Shown here one piece after another: positions 43,230 to 52,344 of a stretch of DNA of 64,000 bases. The position numbers and the translations under genes are program-made. The stretch lies in assembly GCA_958296115.1 (NCBI GenBank), contig OY282442.1:2400943-2464942 (forward strand), written 5' to 3'. How positions within the stretch are numbered: the stretch's first letter is position 1; every line of letters starts with the position of its first letter. Below the pieces are notes generated by a model. That model searched no databases and had not been told where the DNA came from. It saw only the letters and a program-made list of their open reading frames with translations. The DNA is from an uncultured Dehalococcoidia bacterium (GTDB taxonomy: Bacteria; Chloroflexota; Dehalococcoidia; Lucifugimonadales; CAJWER01).

Positions 43230-43337
43230 CCTATCACACTCGGCAGGGCAGCCGCATCCGATAGAGGGCGTCCGGATATAAGGCCGCGTATCTGGTCGCC
43301 CCGCAGGTATGAGGCCCTTGGAGTGAGGCGGCGGGCC

Positions 43338-43721
43338 TCACATCGTGGCGACGCCGTTGGCGACGGACCTTGCAGGGAGGGCGACCACGTTGACCGCCCG
43401 CGTGAACATGTCCCACTCTTGGAGCATGGAGTCGAGGCGCGCGAACCCGAGCGTTGTGATGTGATAATACCGCCGGCCCTGGCCCGACTTCGACTCCTCC
43501 CACACGCCCTCCACCAGACCATCGCGCTCCAAGCGGTGAAGGGCAGGGTAGAGCGTACCCTCCTTGAGGCGGAAATAGCCCTCGCTGCGGCGCGCCATCT
43601 CCTTGACTAGCTGGTAGCCGTACATCGACTCCTTGGACAGGAGTGAGAGAATCAGAGTCGCCGTGCTCCCCTTGAGCAGCTCCCGCCGGTACAATTCGGG
43701 AACCACCTCATGAGCGGCCAT
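43338..43721 (-). CDS. PadR-family transcriptional regulator
   Basis: A 127-aa winged-helix regulator. LLKGSTATLILSLLSKESMYGYQLVKEM and LKEGTLYPALHRLERDGLVEG are PadR signatures, and the C-terminal helix is for dimerisation. A good GGGAGGT ribosome-binding site precedes ATG 43721. It is divergent from hisZ and 108 bases upstream of the metal transporter operon, which it may or may not control. Confidence 0.92.
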   Translation of the reverse strand: MAAHEVVPELYRRELLKGSTATLILSLLSKESMYGYQLVKEMARRSEGYFRLKEGTLYPALHRLERDGLVEGVWEESKSGQGRRYYHITTLGFARLDSMLQEWDMFTRAVNVVALPARSVANGVATM

Positions 43722-43746
43722 GCGAACCTCCCGACCATATATATCT

Positions 43747-43752
43747 ATTCTA
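43747..43752 (-). promoter_or_regulatory. Candidate -10 box of padR gene
   Basis: The minus strand reads TAGAAT 26 bases before the ATG, in an AT-rich TATATA context that could also hold an autoregulatory site. Confidence 0.4.
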
Positions 43753-43812
43753 CGGAATCACCTTTAGGGCCGGATTCATAATCAGGCGCGTACATCCCGC
43801 CGCTCACTCGTG

Positions 43813-43818
43813 TAGAAT
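43813..43818 (+). promoter_or_regulatory. Candidate -10 box of his operon
   Basis: TAGAAT 28 bases upstream of the hisZ ATG. No clear -35. Confidence 0.4.
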
Positions 43819-43845
43819 TGCCATAGCTTCCATGAAGGACGCAGG

Positions 43846-45009
43846 ATGAGCGGGAACAGGGTCCAGAGACTTGCCGGCATGAGCGACCTGGCCGGGGCCG
43901 AGTACGGCAGGCTTCGCGCAGCCGCATCCGCCTTCGACGGCTTCGCGTCCGGGCTGGGCTACGAGCTGCTGGACACGCCGTTGCTGGAGCAGACCGAGCT
44001 ATTCGTCCGCAAGTCCGGGGGCGAGCTCACCACCCAGCTGTACACCTTCATCGATCCAGGCGGCAACCGCGTCAGCCTGCGGCCCGAGTTCACGTCCTCG
44101 GTCATCCGATGCTTCGCCGAGCGGGGCGGCGCGGCCGAGGCGCCCGCGCGATGGCAGTACCGCGGGCCCGTATTCCGGCACGACGGCGGGTATCGCCAGT
44201 TCACGCAGGTCGGCGCGGAGCTCATCGGCCCGGGCGGAGTGGACGCTGACCTCGAGGTTCTAAGCCTCGCCTCCAACGCCCTCCACGCCATGGGCGTCGA
44301 GGGCCACACGCTGCGGATAGGGCACCTCGGCGTGCTCCATGACCTTCTCAGCGATTTCGAGCTGTCCGAGCCCGCCAGGCTGTTCGTAGTAGGCGGCATC
44401 CACGACCTCAGCGCTGGGCAGGCCAGCCCCGCCGGGCTCGCGGCGAAGGCCCAGTCCTTGGGACTTGCGCGAAGCGGCCCGGAAGCCAATACGCTCGCGT
44501 CCCTCGGGAGCGAGGCCGCGCGGGAGGTCATAGACGGAATGATGGGCGGTCCGGCAGCCGTCCCCATGGGACAACGGACTACCGATGAGGTGGTGGAGCG
44601 CCTGTTGCGCAAGGCCAGGACGGCCGACCGGGCCGACGTGCTGGAGGACGCCCTGAACTTGGTGAACGAGGTCGCCAGCATTGAGGGTCCGCCGGCCGAC
44701 GCGCTTGCCCGCGCCCGCTCCGCCGGCGTCCGCTGCGACTCACTCGGCGAGCTCGAGGACCTGGTCACCAGGCTGGACGACGGCGGCGTTGGCGATGCAA
44801 CGGTCGTCGTGGATTTCGGCGTGGTCCGGGGCCTCTCCTACTACACCGGCTTCATATTCGACGTAGAGACCCGTGGACCTGCCGGCCCTGTCTCCCTCGG
44901 CGGCGGCGGCAGGTACGACGGCCTCGTCAAGGCATTGGGCGGCGAGGACACGCCCGCGTTGGGCTTCGCCTACACACTGGAATCCGTCGTGGCTGCGGCG
45001 GCAGGGTAG
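43846..45009 (+). CDS. hisZ: HisZ, ATP phosphoribosyltransferase regulatory subunit
   Basis: A 387-aa HisRS paralogue. Class II aminoacyl-tRNA-synthetase-like motifs are present (LLDTPLLEQTELFVRKSG, SLRPEFTSSVIR, WQYRGPVFRHD, VVRGLSYYTGFIFDVE, GGGGRYDGLVKALGG). It ends at a shortened motif 3 (FAYTLES) without the catalytic Arg and without the anticodon-binding domain, as in HisZ. It is directly followed by hisG (8 bases), supporting a role in the first step of histidine synthesis. Confidence 0.88.
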   Translation: MSGNRVQRLAGMSDLAGAEYGRLRAAASAFDGFASGLGYELLDTPLLEQTELFVRKSGGELTTQLYTFIDPGGNRVSLRPEFTSSVIRCFAERGGAAEAPARWQYRGPVFRHDGGYRQFTQVGAELIGPGGVDADLEVLSLASNALHAMGVEGHTLRIGHLGVLHDLLSDFELSEPARLFVVGGIHDLSAGQASPAGLAAKAQSLGLARSGPEANTLASLGSEAAREVIDGMMGGPAAVPMGQRTTDEVVERLLRKARTADRADVLEDALNLVNEVASIEGPPADALARARSAGVRCDSLGELEDLVTRLDDGGVGDATVVVDFGVVRGLSYYTGFIFDVETRGPAGPVSLGGGGRYDGLVKALGGEDTPALGFAYTLESVVAAAAG

Positions 45010-45017
45010 GGAGCGCC

Positions 45018-46013
45018 ATGCTTCGATTGGCTGTGCCCAGCGACGGTGCCATCCACCAGCCGGCGCTCGACTTCCTCGGCGAGTGCGGCCTGGGCGTGAG
45101 GCGCACCAACCTGCGCCGATACACGGCGGAGGTGCCGGCGCTCCCGGGCGTCGTCGTCCACTTTCAAAGGGGCTCCGACATAGGCCTGAAGGTCGAAGAG
45201 GGCAGCGCCGACATGGGCGTGATCGGCCTCGACCGATTCCTCGAGACGCGCCTCGAGAACGGAAACGTCATGGTCGCCGTGGACAATCTGGGCTTCGGAC
45301 ACTCCGAGCTCGTTATCGGCGTCCCCGACGGCTGGCTCGACGTATCCTCGATGGCCGACCTCGCGGAGCTCTCCCTGGAGTTCAGGGAACGGGGCCGCGA
45401 CCTGCGAATCACCACCAAGTACCCCAGGCTGGTCGAGTCGTTCTTGCTGCGATGGGGGGTCAACTTCTTCTCCATCGTCGAGTCCAGCGGCACCCTCGAA
45501 GCCGCCCCGTCTATGGGGTACGCGGACATCATCGCCGACATCTCCTCGACCGGGACCACGCTGCGAGAGAACCGGCTGAAGACCATTGACGGGGGATCGG
45601 TGATTTCGTCCGAGGCGTGCCTTATTGCCAACAGGTCCCTGGCCGCCTCCAATTCGGTCGCGATGCGCCTCGCCGCTGCCCTCGTAGAGCGCATCGAGGC
45701 GCACCTCCAGGCCCTGGACTTCTACAGCGTTACCGCGAACATGCGTGGCAGCGACCCTGACGCCGTGGCCCGCCGCGTGCTGGAGCACGAGAACATATCC
45801 GGGCTGCGCGGGCCCACTATCGCCAAGGTGTACACGAAGGACGGCGAGGGCTGGTATGCCGTCACTGTGATAGTCAAGAAGGAGAGGCTGTTGGACGTGG
45901 TGGAGCGGTTCCGGCAGATCGGCGGCAGCTCCGTCACGGTGTCTCAGCCCGACTACGTCTTCCGCTCCGAGAGCGGAGCCGCCGAACGCCTCCGGCAGGC
46001 CGGGCCCAGCTAA
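45018..46013 (+). CDS. hisG: HisG, ATP phosphoribosyltransferase (long form)
   Basis: A 331-aa enzyme joining ATP and PRPP in histidine synthesis. Catalytic domain segments are GSADMGVIGLDRF and YADIIADISSTGTTLRENRL. Residues about 235-315 form the C-terminal ACT-like regulatory domain (GLRGPTIAKVYTKDGEGWYAVTVIVKKERLLDVVERFRQIGG), which defines the long HisG. Long HisG normally works without HisZ, yet hisZ is directly upstream. Confidence 0.93.
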   Translation: MLRLAVPSDGAIHQPALDFLGECGLGVRRTNLRRYTAEVPALPGVVVHFQRGSDIGLKVEEGSADMGVIGLDRFLETRLENGNVMVAVDNLGFGHSELVIGVPDGWLDVSSMADLAELSLEFRERGRDLRITTKYPRLVESFLLRWGVNFFSIVESSGTLEAAPSMGYADIIADISSTGTTLRENRLKTIDGGSVISSEACLIANRSLAASNSVAMRLAAALVERIEAHLQALDFYSVTANMRGSDPDAVARRVLEHENISGLRGPTIAKVYTKDGEGWYAVTVIVKKERLLDVVERFRQIGGSSVTVSQPDYVFRSESGAAERLRQAGPS

Positions 46014-46014
46014 A

Positions 46015-46752
46015 ATGCCGAACCTGCCCACCCACGTACACTTGGCTCGCAGGGTTGCCGAGCGGGTCGCCAATCCCATCATAGACGACAACCTGGGGGC
46101 CTTCCTGCTCGGCTCGACGGCGCCCGACGTCCGCGCCATCACGAAGCAGCCCCGCGAGGCGTACCACTTCGCGCCCCTCGACTTCGAGCGTGTAGGCGAC
46201 GGCGTTCGGGCGATGATGGACGCCCATCCGCGCCTTTCGGACTTGGACCGCAATGGGCCAGCCGCGTTCATGGCAGGCTACGTCTCGCACATCGTCCTGG
46301 ACGAATGCTGGATAGTCGAGATGTTCAGGCCGCTGTTCGGCGCGAACGGCTCCTTGGGCGGGGCGCGCGGGCAGGTGCTCGACAGGGCGCTCCAGCTCGA
46401 ATTGGACCGCCGAGCCCAGGACTCCGTAGCCGTGTCCCTGGACGCAATGAGAACCGCCGACGCGCCGCTTGGACTAGGCTTCCTGTCCGACGACACCATC
46501 TCCGAATGGCGCGCCTGGGTCGTGGAGTTCCTGGCGCGGGACTTCTCCTGGGAGCGGCTCCGCTTCATGGCCCGACGCATAGCCATGGGCGACGAATCGC
46601 ACCCGGCGCACGCCGCGGCCGATGATTTCCTCGAATCCATGCCCGCAAGCCTGGAGGCGCTGTTCGAGATAGTCTCCCCCGGCGACCTGGATGAATTCAC
46701 CAGGCGCTCGGTCGATACCCTGCGCCTGCATATCGAGAGCTACCTGTCATGA
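46015..46752 (+). CDS. Zinc-dependent phospholipase C-like protein
   Basis: A 245-aa helical protein of the zinc-dependent phospholipase C/S1-P1-like family (PF00882 type). It has LPTHVHLARRV, LGAFLLGSTAPDVR, YHFAPLD and FMAGYVSHIVLDECW, with His/Asp residues spaced as metal ligands. No signal peptide. It starts 1 base after the hisG stop and overlaps the hisD start (ATGA), so it is co-translated with his genes though unrelated to the pathway. Substrate unknown. Confidence 0.8.
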   Translation: MPNLPTHVHLARRVAERVANPIIDDNLGAFLLGSTAPDVRAITKQPREAYHFAPLDFERVGDGVRAMMDAHPRLSDLDRNGPAAFMAGYVSHIVLDECWIVEMFRPLFGANGSLGGARGQVLDRALQLELDRRAQDSVAVSLDAMRTADAPLGLGFLSDDTISEWRAWVVEFLARDFSWERLRFMARRIAMGDESHPAHAAADDFLESMPASLEALFEIVSPGDLDEFTRRSVDTLRLHIESYLS

Positions 46753-48128
46753 TGGTCGTTCATGGAACCCCGGATGCGGCGAGGGCGCTAAAGGACAGGC
46801 GGGCGCAGCGGTGGGATGATCTGCCCGACGATGCGCTCGTGAGGTCGTCCGCGGCGCTGGGACAGCCAGTCTCGACGGTTGAGGAAGCTGTGCGCCTCAT
46901 CCTCGACCGCGTGCGTGAAGGCGGCGACAGCGCCATCCGCGACCTGGCGGAGAAGCTGGACGGGGACCGGCCCGGCAGCCTCGAAGTCTCGGCGCGAACG
47001 ATAGCGAACGCCTACGAGCAGACTCCGCGGGATGTGGTCGAAGCCCTGCGCCTGGCCGCGGAACGCGCCCGCGAGTTCCACCAAGTCGGCTTGCCCAAGA
47101 GCTGGTTCGACGAGGAACGGGGCTACGGCGAGGTCGTGAACCCCGTCGAACGGGTAGGGGCATACGTTCCCGGCGGTTCCGCGCCTCTTCCATCCACTGC
47201 CATCATGACCGCCGTGCCCGCCAGGGTTGCCGGCGTGTCCGAGGTCATCGTATGCACGCCGCCGGGTCCCGGCGGCGATCCAGCCCCCGCCGTCCTGGTA
47301 GCCGCAGACCTTGTAGGCGTGGACCGCGTGTTCAGAATAGGCGGGGCGCAGGCCATCGCCGCCATGGCCTACGGCGCCGAGACGGTCCCCGCCGTGGACA
47401 TGCTCTGCGGCCCCGGCAGCGTGTTCGTAACCGCCGCCAAGAGGCTCCTGTTCGGCGAGGTCGGCATAGACGGGCTGTACGGTCCAACCGAGACCCTCCT
47501 AATAGCAGACGAGACCGCCAACCCGACCCTCTGCGCGGCGGACCTCCTCGCGCAGGCCGAGCACGACGTGATGGCGGCTCCCATCCTGGTTACCACGTCT
47601 AACCCCCTGGCGCAGGACGTACTCCGCGAGCTCGACGGCAGGGCCGAACGGCTGAAGCGCGGAGCCATCGCCCGGCAATCCCTGGATCGGCGGGGATGCA
47701 TCGCCGTCGTGGACAGCCTCGACGACGCCTTCGACCTCGCCAACGAGTTCGCCCCCGAGCACGTATCCCTCATGGTCCGCGAACCCAGGGACCACGCAGC
47801 CAAGATACGCAACGCCGGGGCCATCTTCGCAGGCGAATTCTCACACGAGGTTCTTGGCGACTACGTGGCAGGCCCAAGCCACGTCATGCCCACCGGCGGG
47901 ACGGCCCGTTTCGGCTCCGGGCTGAACGTGCGGACATTCGTCAAGATCAGCCCCATCGTAGCCCTGGACGACGCCTCCTCGTTAGAGCTCGGAAGAGCAG
48001 CCGCCGCAATAGGCAGGGCGGAGGGTCTAACCGCCCACGCCGAGGCCGCCGAGATACGCGAGGAGCTCAACGTCCATTCCGATCCCTCGCGGAGACCGCG
48101 ATTCCTGAAGGGAGCAGCGCAGCCATGA
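46749..48128 (+). CDS. hisD: Histidinol dehydrogenase
   Basis: A 459-aa enzyme for the last two oxidations of histidine synthesis. VERVGAYVPGGSAPLPSTAIMTAVPARVAG, AAPILVTTSN and GAIFAGEFSHEVLGDYVAGPSHVMPTGGTARF are family signatures with the catalytic His and Zn-ligand residues. It overlaps both neighbours by 4 bases. Confidence 0.95.
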   Translation: MMVVHGTPDAARALKDRRAQRWDDLPDDALVRSSAALGQPVSTVEEAVRLILDRVREGGDSAIRDLAEKLDGDRPGSLEVSARTIANAYEQTPRDVVEALRLAAERAREFHQVGLPKSWFDEERGYGEVVNPVERVGAYVPGGSAPLPSTAIMTAVPARVAGVSEVIVCTPPGPGGDPAPAVLVAADLVGVDRVFRIGGAQAIAAMAYGAETVPAVDMLCGPGSVFVTAAKRLLFGEVGIDGLYGPTETLLIADETANPTLCAADLLAQAEHDVMAAPILVTTSNPLAQDVLRELDGRAERLKRGAIARQSLDRRGCIAVVDSLDDAFDLANEFAPEHVSLMVREPRDHAAKIRNAGAIFAGEFSHEVLGDYVAGPSHVMPTGGTARFGSGLNVRTFVKISPIVALDDASSLELGRAAAAIGRAEGLTAHAEAAEIREELNVHSDPSRRPRFLKGAAQP

Positions 48129-49243
48129 CCGACAAGATCGCATCCAAGCCGAGCATGGACGAACTAATCCGTCCGCACCTGCTGGACGTCAAGACCTATG
48201 AGCCGATAGACCCGCCCGAGCTGCTGGCGAAGCGGGCGGGCATACCGGAGGATCGCGTCATCAAGCTGAACGGCAACGAGAACCCGTTTGGCAGCTCGCC
48301 CAAGGCCCTGGAGGCGGTCGCCAAGGCCCCGCTGCACGTCTATCCCGACCCGCTGCAGCGAAACATGCGGGCCGCGCTGTCCGCATACACGGGGCTGGGC
48401 GATGAGTATCTCATAGCGGGGGCGGGAAGCGACGAACTGATAGACCTGCTGTTCCGCCTTTTCATCTCGCCGGGCGACGCCGTCATAGACAGCGACCCGA
48501 CGTTCGGCATGTACGGCTTCTGCGCCAGGGTCGCAGGAGCGGACACGCTCCTCGTGCCCCGCCGCGCCGACTTCGACATAGACGTGGAGGCTATCGCGCA
48601 GGCCGCCGCCAGGCCCGGCGCGAAGATCATATTCGTCAGCTCTCCCAACAACCCGACGGGCAACGCCGTGTCCGAAGACCAGGTTCGGGCGCTGCTGGAC
48701 ACCGGCCTCGTGGTCGTAGTGGATGAGGCGTACTTCGAGTTCTCGCGCCTCACGGTCGCCGGGCTCGTCCCGGAGTACGAGAACCTGGTGGCGCTGCGGA
48801 CTATGAGCAAGTGGGCGGGACTCGCCGGCCTCCGCGTCGGCTACGGCATGATGAGCCCGCGCCTCGTCAACCACGTGATAGACATCAAGCAGCCCTACAA
48901 CGTCAACATAGCCGCCGAGGGCGCGCTGATAGCGTCCCTGGAGGACTCGGATGCCCTGCTGCGGCGCGTTCAGGCCATAGTTGACGAGCGCGAGCGCATG
49001 TTCCGCCTGCTCGATAGTATCCCCGGCGTAACCCCGTGGCCGTCATACGGCAATTTCATCCTGTGCAGCTTCGAGCCCGGCATGGCAGCCTCAGTGTACG
49101 ACGGCCTCGCCGCGCGCGGCATATTCGTTCGCCGATTCAGCGCCCCGCGGCTCGCCGACTCCTTCCGCATCACCGTTGGCGCGCCCCACGAGACCGACGC
49201 AGTAATCGCCGCCATGCGGGAGCTCGTTGCAGTCCACTCATGA
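48125..49243 (+). CDS. hisC: Histidinol-phosphate aminotransferase
   Basis: A 372-aa fold-type I PLP enzyme. IKLNGNENPFGSSPKAL, YLIAGAGSDELIDLL, FVSSPNNPTGN, VVDEAYFEF and RTMSKWAGLAGLRVGYG (PLP lysine) are present. ATG 48125 overlaps the hisD stop (ATGA); the longer open frame to 47696 runs inside hisD. Confidence 0.95.
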   Translation: MTDKIASKPSMDELIRPHLLDVKTYEPIDPPELLAKRAGIPEDRVIKLNGNENPFGSSPKALEAVAKAPLHVYPDPLQRNMRAALSAYTGLGDEYLIAGAGSDELIDLLFRLFISPGDAVIDSDPTFGMYGFCARVAGADTLLVPRRADFDIDVEAIAQAAARPGAKIIFVSSPNNPTGNAVSEDQVRALLDTGLVVVVDEAYFEFSRLTVAGLVPEYENLVALRTMSKWAGLAGLRVGYGMMSPRLVNHVIDIKQPYNVNIAAEGALIASLEDSDALLRRVQAIVDERERMFRLLDSIPGVTPWPSYGNFILCSFEPGMAASVYDGLAARGIFVRRFSAPRLADSFRITVGAPHETDAVIAAMRELVAVHS

Positions 49244-49487
49244 CTCTTGGCGCAGCAGCAGGCCCTCCACTGGAATGAGACGCATCCGCACAGGGTCTAT
49301 GCCCAAAGGTTCCCAATATCCGACCTCTTATGACTACAGGCGCAATATACAGGACAATCGCATCTTATTCATCTTGGTAGGCGAAGCCCAACGTGAACCA
49401 GGGCCAACCCGCTTGGAGTTGCCCCTATGTGTCTCCCGCCTGGATTTTCTTCACCAGGAGAGGGATTCGCCTCGTCCTCTGTCAGTT

Positions 49488-49636
49488 AGCTTTTCGCTAT
49501 CTCCTTTCGGTTGGCGCTCTGGCGGGTTCTAGCCGCCTGAATCGCCCTTATCCTAGCCCTTTCCCCTAGGGGGAGGGGACGCAGGGCGGGGCGTTTGCCC
49601 TTACCCTGGCCCTTTCCCCCGTGAGGGAGAGGGTAC
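49488..49636. repeat. Hairpin repeats beside RNA copy 3
   Basis: Homologous to the downstream parts of copies 1 and 2: a CTCCTTTCGGTTGGCG stretch near 49500, then two C/G-rich palindromes at about 49547-49580 and 49597-49637. The stretch 49244-49487 shows no supported gene or recognised element. Confidence 0.75.
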
Positions 49637-50077
49637 TTGGCGGGTCTTGCGACCCGCGTCCTGTCTACTCCTGGTTCCCCCGCTCTCGCGGGAGATGAGT
49701 TTGCCTTGCAAGGCAGTGACTCCGGTACTTGCTTCGAGGATGCCGACGTCGATCGCCCGCCGACACTGGGGGTGCAGCCCCTCCTCTAACTTTCCCGGAC
49801 GGCTGACGGGCCCTTGCGGGACCGCCTGCGTTTCGCGCTTGGACCTTCCACCCGCCAAGGCGTCGGGCTGCGCTGGCTACGGTCCTCTCGTGTTACCGAG
49901 AGTCCGCACCTGGAACGGGGGAGGAGCATTTGGCACTGCGTCCTCCTGGGGGGGCGCCGAAACACAGAGCGACCTTCTCATACCGCGGGGGCCCCGTCCC
50001 AACAACAGCGGCGGCATGAATGCCCAGATTTGGCAGAGGTGGGTCTGCGCTCGTTTGGTGTACGCCCCTTCGGGCCG
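49636..50077 (-). ncRNA. Candidate ~440-nt structured RNA, copy 3
   Basis: Minus-strand copy closest to copy 1. Stems: arms 49979-49985 and 50012-50018 (on the minus transcript CATGCCG with CGGTATG, one G-U), a GCCTTGCAAGGC palindrome near 49703-49714, a TCTCCCGC/GCGGGGGA stem with a U-G (near 49677-49697), and GCGGGTC-GCAA-GACCCGC (49640-49657). It separates hisC from the GMC oxidoreductase gene. Confidence 0.55.
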
Positions 50078-50083
50078 TCTACC

Positions 50084-50113
50084 AGACTAGCACGGCTGTT
50101 CTCGCGGTGTCAA
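50084..50113 (-). promoter_or_regulatory. Conserved promoter of RNA candidate copy 3
   Basis: On the minus strand TTGACA (50108-50113), 18-base spacer, TAGTCT (50084-50089), with two AAATTGCCCC-type repeats upstream (50123-50145). Confidence 0.6.
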
Positions 50114-50202
50114 GGGGCGCTATGGGGCAATTTTGGGGCAATTTAGATGCGACTGCCCTAGCGCAATATACTACAACGGAGACAGGGCGAAGGCTGTTCG
50201 GG

Positions 50203-50208
50203 TATAAT
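50203..50208 (+). promoter_or_regulatory. -10 box of GMC oxidoreductase gene
   Basis: TATAAT 35 bases upstream of the GTG at 50244, within GGGTATAATCC. No clear -35. Confidence 0.5.
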
Positions 50209-50243
50209 CCTACCCGTTCCGACAACCGAACAGGGAGCGTGTC

Positions 50244-51851
50244 GTGGGCAGCAGAGATGACATAGCGGACGTGGTTATCGTCGGAGCGGGAGCGTCTGGG
50301 GGCGCGTTCGCTTGGAGCCTGGCCGAGGCTGGGTTCGGCGTCGTCTGCCTGGAGCAGGGCGGATGGGTCGAGCCGCGCGACTACGCCAGCGGCCGCGCCG
50401 ACTGGGAGATAGCCAAGCTCTCCTACATGCACCCCGACCCGAACGTGCGCGGCCTCCCGCAGGACTACCCCGTCAACGACGACGACTCGCCGATAACGCC
50501 GCTCATGTACAACGCCGTCGGCGGCAGCACCATACACTGGAGCGCCCATTTCCCGCGATTCCGACCGTCCGACTTCAGGGTCAAGTCCCTCGACGGCGTG
50601 GCCGACGACTTCCCGATGACCTACTCCGACCTGGAACCCTATTTCGACGCCAACGACCGCATCAACGGCATCGCCGGCATGACCGGCGACCCCGGTTACC
50701 CAGACAAGTCCGACCGCCAGACTCCGCCGGTGCCGTTGGGCAAGCTGGGAGAGACGATAGCCCGCGGCTTCGACAAGCTGGGCTGGCATTGGTGGCCCTC
50801 GGACAGCGCCATCCTGACCGAGCCATACGACGGCCGAGCCGCCTGCAACAACTGCGGCCCGTGCGAGCTCGGCTGCTATCGCAAGGCGAAGGCCAGCTCT
50901 GACGTAACTTATTGGCCCAAGGCCCTCGCAAAGGGGGCGGTCCTCAAGACGTGGAGCCGCGCCAAGGAGGTCACCGTCGGCGCGTACGGACTCGCCGACG
51001 GGGTGGTCTATTACGACGCGGACGGCCGACTACAGCGCCAGAGGGCAAGGGCGGTGGTGGTGGCCTGCAACGGCGTGGGAACCCCCAGGTTGCTGCTCAA
51101 TTCCGCCTCAGGGCGCTTCCCAAGCGGCCTTGCCAACAGCAGCGGTCTGGTCGGCAAGAACCTGATGTTCCACCCCTATTCGATAGTTATGGGCGTGTTC
51201 GACGAGCGCATGGACGGGTACATGGGCCCTGGCGGGTGCGCCATCATGAGCCAGGAGTTCTACGAGACCGACCTATCGCGCGGATTCGTGAGAGGCTACA
51301 CCTTCCAGATAGCCCGAAGCTCCGGCCCGCTCAACACAGCTTTGGGCGGACTGGGCGGATACGGCCCGGTACCCTGGGGCGCGGAGCATCACCGGGTCAT
51401 GAAGGAGCGGTTCGCGCGCACTATCGCGGTCGCGGTGATCGGCGAAGACCTGCCGGAGCGCCACAACGCCGTCACCATAGACGACGAGATGACCGACGAC
51501 CACGGCATCCCAGCGCCGAAAATCTCGTACACGATGAGCGAGAACAGCGCGCGGATGCTCGCCCACGGCAGCGAAAAGGCAACGCTGGCCCTGGAAGCGG
51601 CGGGAGCGAAGGAAGCGCTGGTCAACCCGCTGCTGCGCCCCGCGGGCTGGCACCTGATGGGCACCGCCAGGATGGGCGCGGACCCCGAGACGTCGGTCGT
51701 GGACGAGTCGGGCAGGGCGCACGACGTAGAGAACCTGTACGTCATCGACGGCAGTATCCTTGTGACGGGCGGCGCAGTGAACCCAACGTCCACTATCCAG
51801 GCGCTCGCCCTGTACGCCGCCGACCGCTTCAAGACCCGCGCCAGACGTTAG
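50244..51851 (+). CDS. GMC-family FAD oxidoreductase
   Basis: A 535-aa flavoprotein. An N-terminal FAD motif DVVIVGAGASGGAFAWSLAEAG is followed by YNAVGGSTIHWSAHFPR (flavin-domain signature). A Cys cluster CNNCGPCELGC (about residues 207-217) is followed by VVVACNGVGTPRLLL and a C-terminal WHLMGTARMG...NPTSTIQALALYAAD block with the active-site His/Asn. The downstream small-subunit gene is typical of gluconate-2-dehydrogenase-like alcohol or sugar dehydrogenases. GTG 50244 has AGGGAG at 50232-50237. Substrate unknown. Confidence 0.9.
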   Translation: MGSRDDIADVVIVGAGASGGAFAWSLAEAGFGVVCLEQGGWVEPRDYASGRADWEIAKLSYMHPDPNVRGLPQDYPVNDDDSPITPLMYNAVGGSTIHWSAHFPRFRPSDFRVKSLDGVADDFPMTYSDLEPYFDANDRINGIAGMTGDPGYPDKSDRQTPPVPLGKLGETIARGFDKLGWHWWPSDSAILTEPYDGRAACNNCGPCELGCYRKAKASSDVTYWPKALAKGAVLKTWSRAKEVTVGAYGLADGVVYYDADGRLQRQRARAVVVACNGVGTPRLLLNSASGRFPSGLANSSGLVGKNLMFHPYSIVMGVFDERMDGYMGPGGCAIMSQEFYETDLSRGFVRGYTFQIARSSGPLNTALGGLGGYGPVPWGAEHHRVMKERFARTIAVAVIGEDLPERHNAVTIDDEMTDDHGIPAPKISYTMSENSARMLAHGSEKATLALEAAGAKEALVNPLLRPAGWHLMGTARMGADPETSVVDESGRAHDVENLYVIDGSILVTGGAVNPTSTIQALALYAADRFKTRARR

Positions 51852-51861
51852 GGAGGGCTGC

Positions 51862-52332
51862 ATGACGATTGACCGGGATATGATGGCTCTTTCGGAGGCG
51901 CAGGCGGCCTTGGCATCCGATGTACTGGACCAGGTCGTTCCCGCGGGCGATGGGTTCCCGGGCGCCGGCGAATTGGGCGTCGTCCGCCATCTCGACGAGG
52001 CCGCCGGGGCCGACCCGAAGCTCGAGCGTCTGCTCGCGGACGGACTGACGGCCATAGAGACGGCGAGCCGACGGATGCACGGGGCCGATTTCGCAGACTT
52101 GGCCGACGGCCAGAAGGCCGCGACGCTCAAGCAGGTCGAGGCGGAGAGCCCGCGCTTCTTCGAGACGCTGGTCAGGCAGACTTACGCGGGCTACTATACG
52201 GATAGCCGCGTCATCGAACTGCTCGGCCTCGAAGCGCGCCCCCCGCAGCCGCTCGGATTCCACCTCCAACCCTTCGACTCCAGCATGGTCGAGAACGCGC
52301 GGAAGCGCGGCAAGATATGGCGCGACGCATAA
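51862..52332 (+). CDS. Gluconate 2-dehydrogenase subunit 3-like protein
   Basis: A 156-aa helical protein with the subunit-3 pattern: VLDQVVPAGDGFPGAGELGVVRHLDEAAG, later FFETLVRQTYAGYYTDSRVIELLG. No Tat signal is seen, unlike many homologues, so the complex may be cytosolic. It lies 10 bases after the GMC gene and 12 bases before hisB. Confidence 0.8.
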   Translation: MTIDRDMMALSEAQAALASDVLDQVVPAGDGFPGAGELGVVRHLDEAAGADPKLERLLADGLTAIETASRRMHGADFADLADGQKAATLKQVEAESPRFFETLVRQTYAGYYTDSRVIELLGLEARPPQPLGFHLQPFDSSMVENARKRGKIWRDA

Positions 52333-52344
52333 GAATGGAGCGCA

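Noticed and set aside
43846-45009. Histidyl-tRNA synthetase
   Set aside because: It lacks the motif 3 Arg and the anticodon-binding domain and is adjacent to hisG, so HisZ fits better.
49227-49532. A 101-codon ORF after hisC
   Set aside because: It overlaps the hisC end, has no ribosome-binding site and runs into the hairpin repeats.
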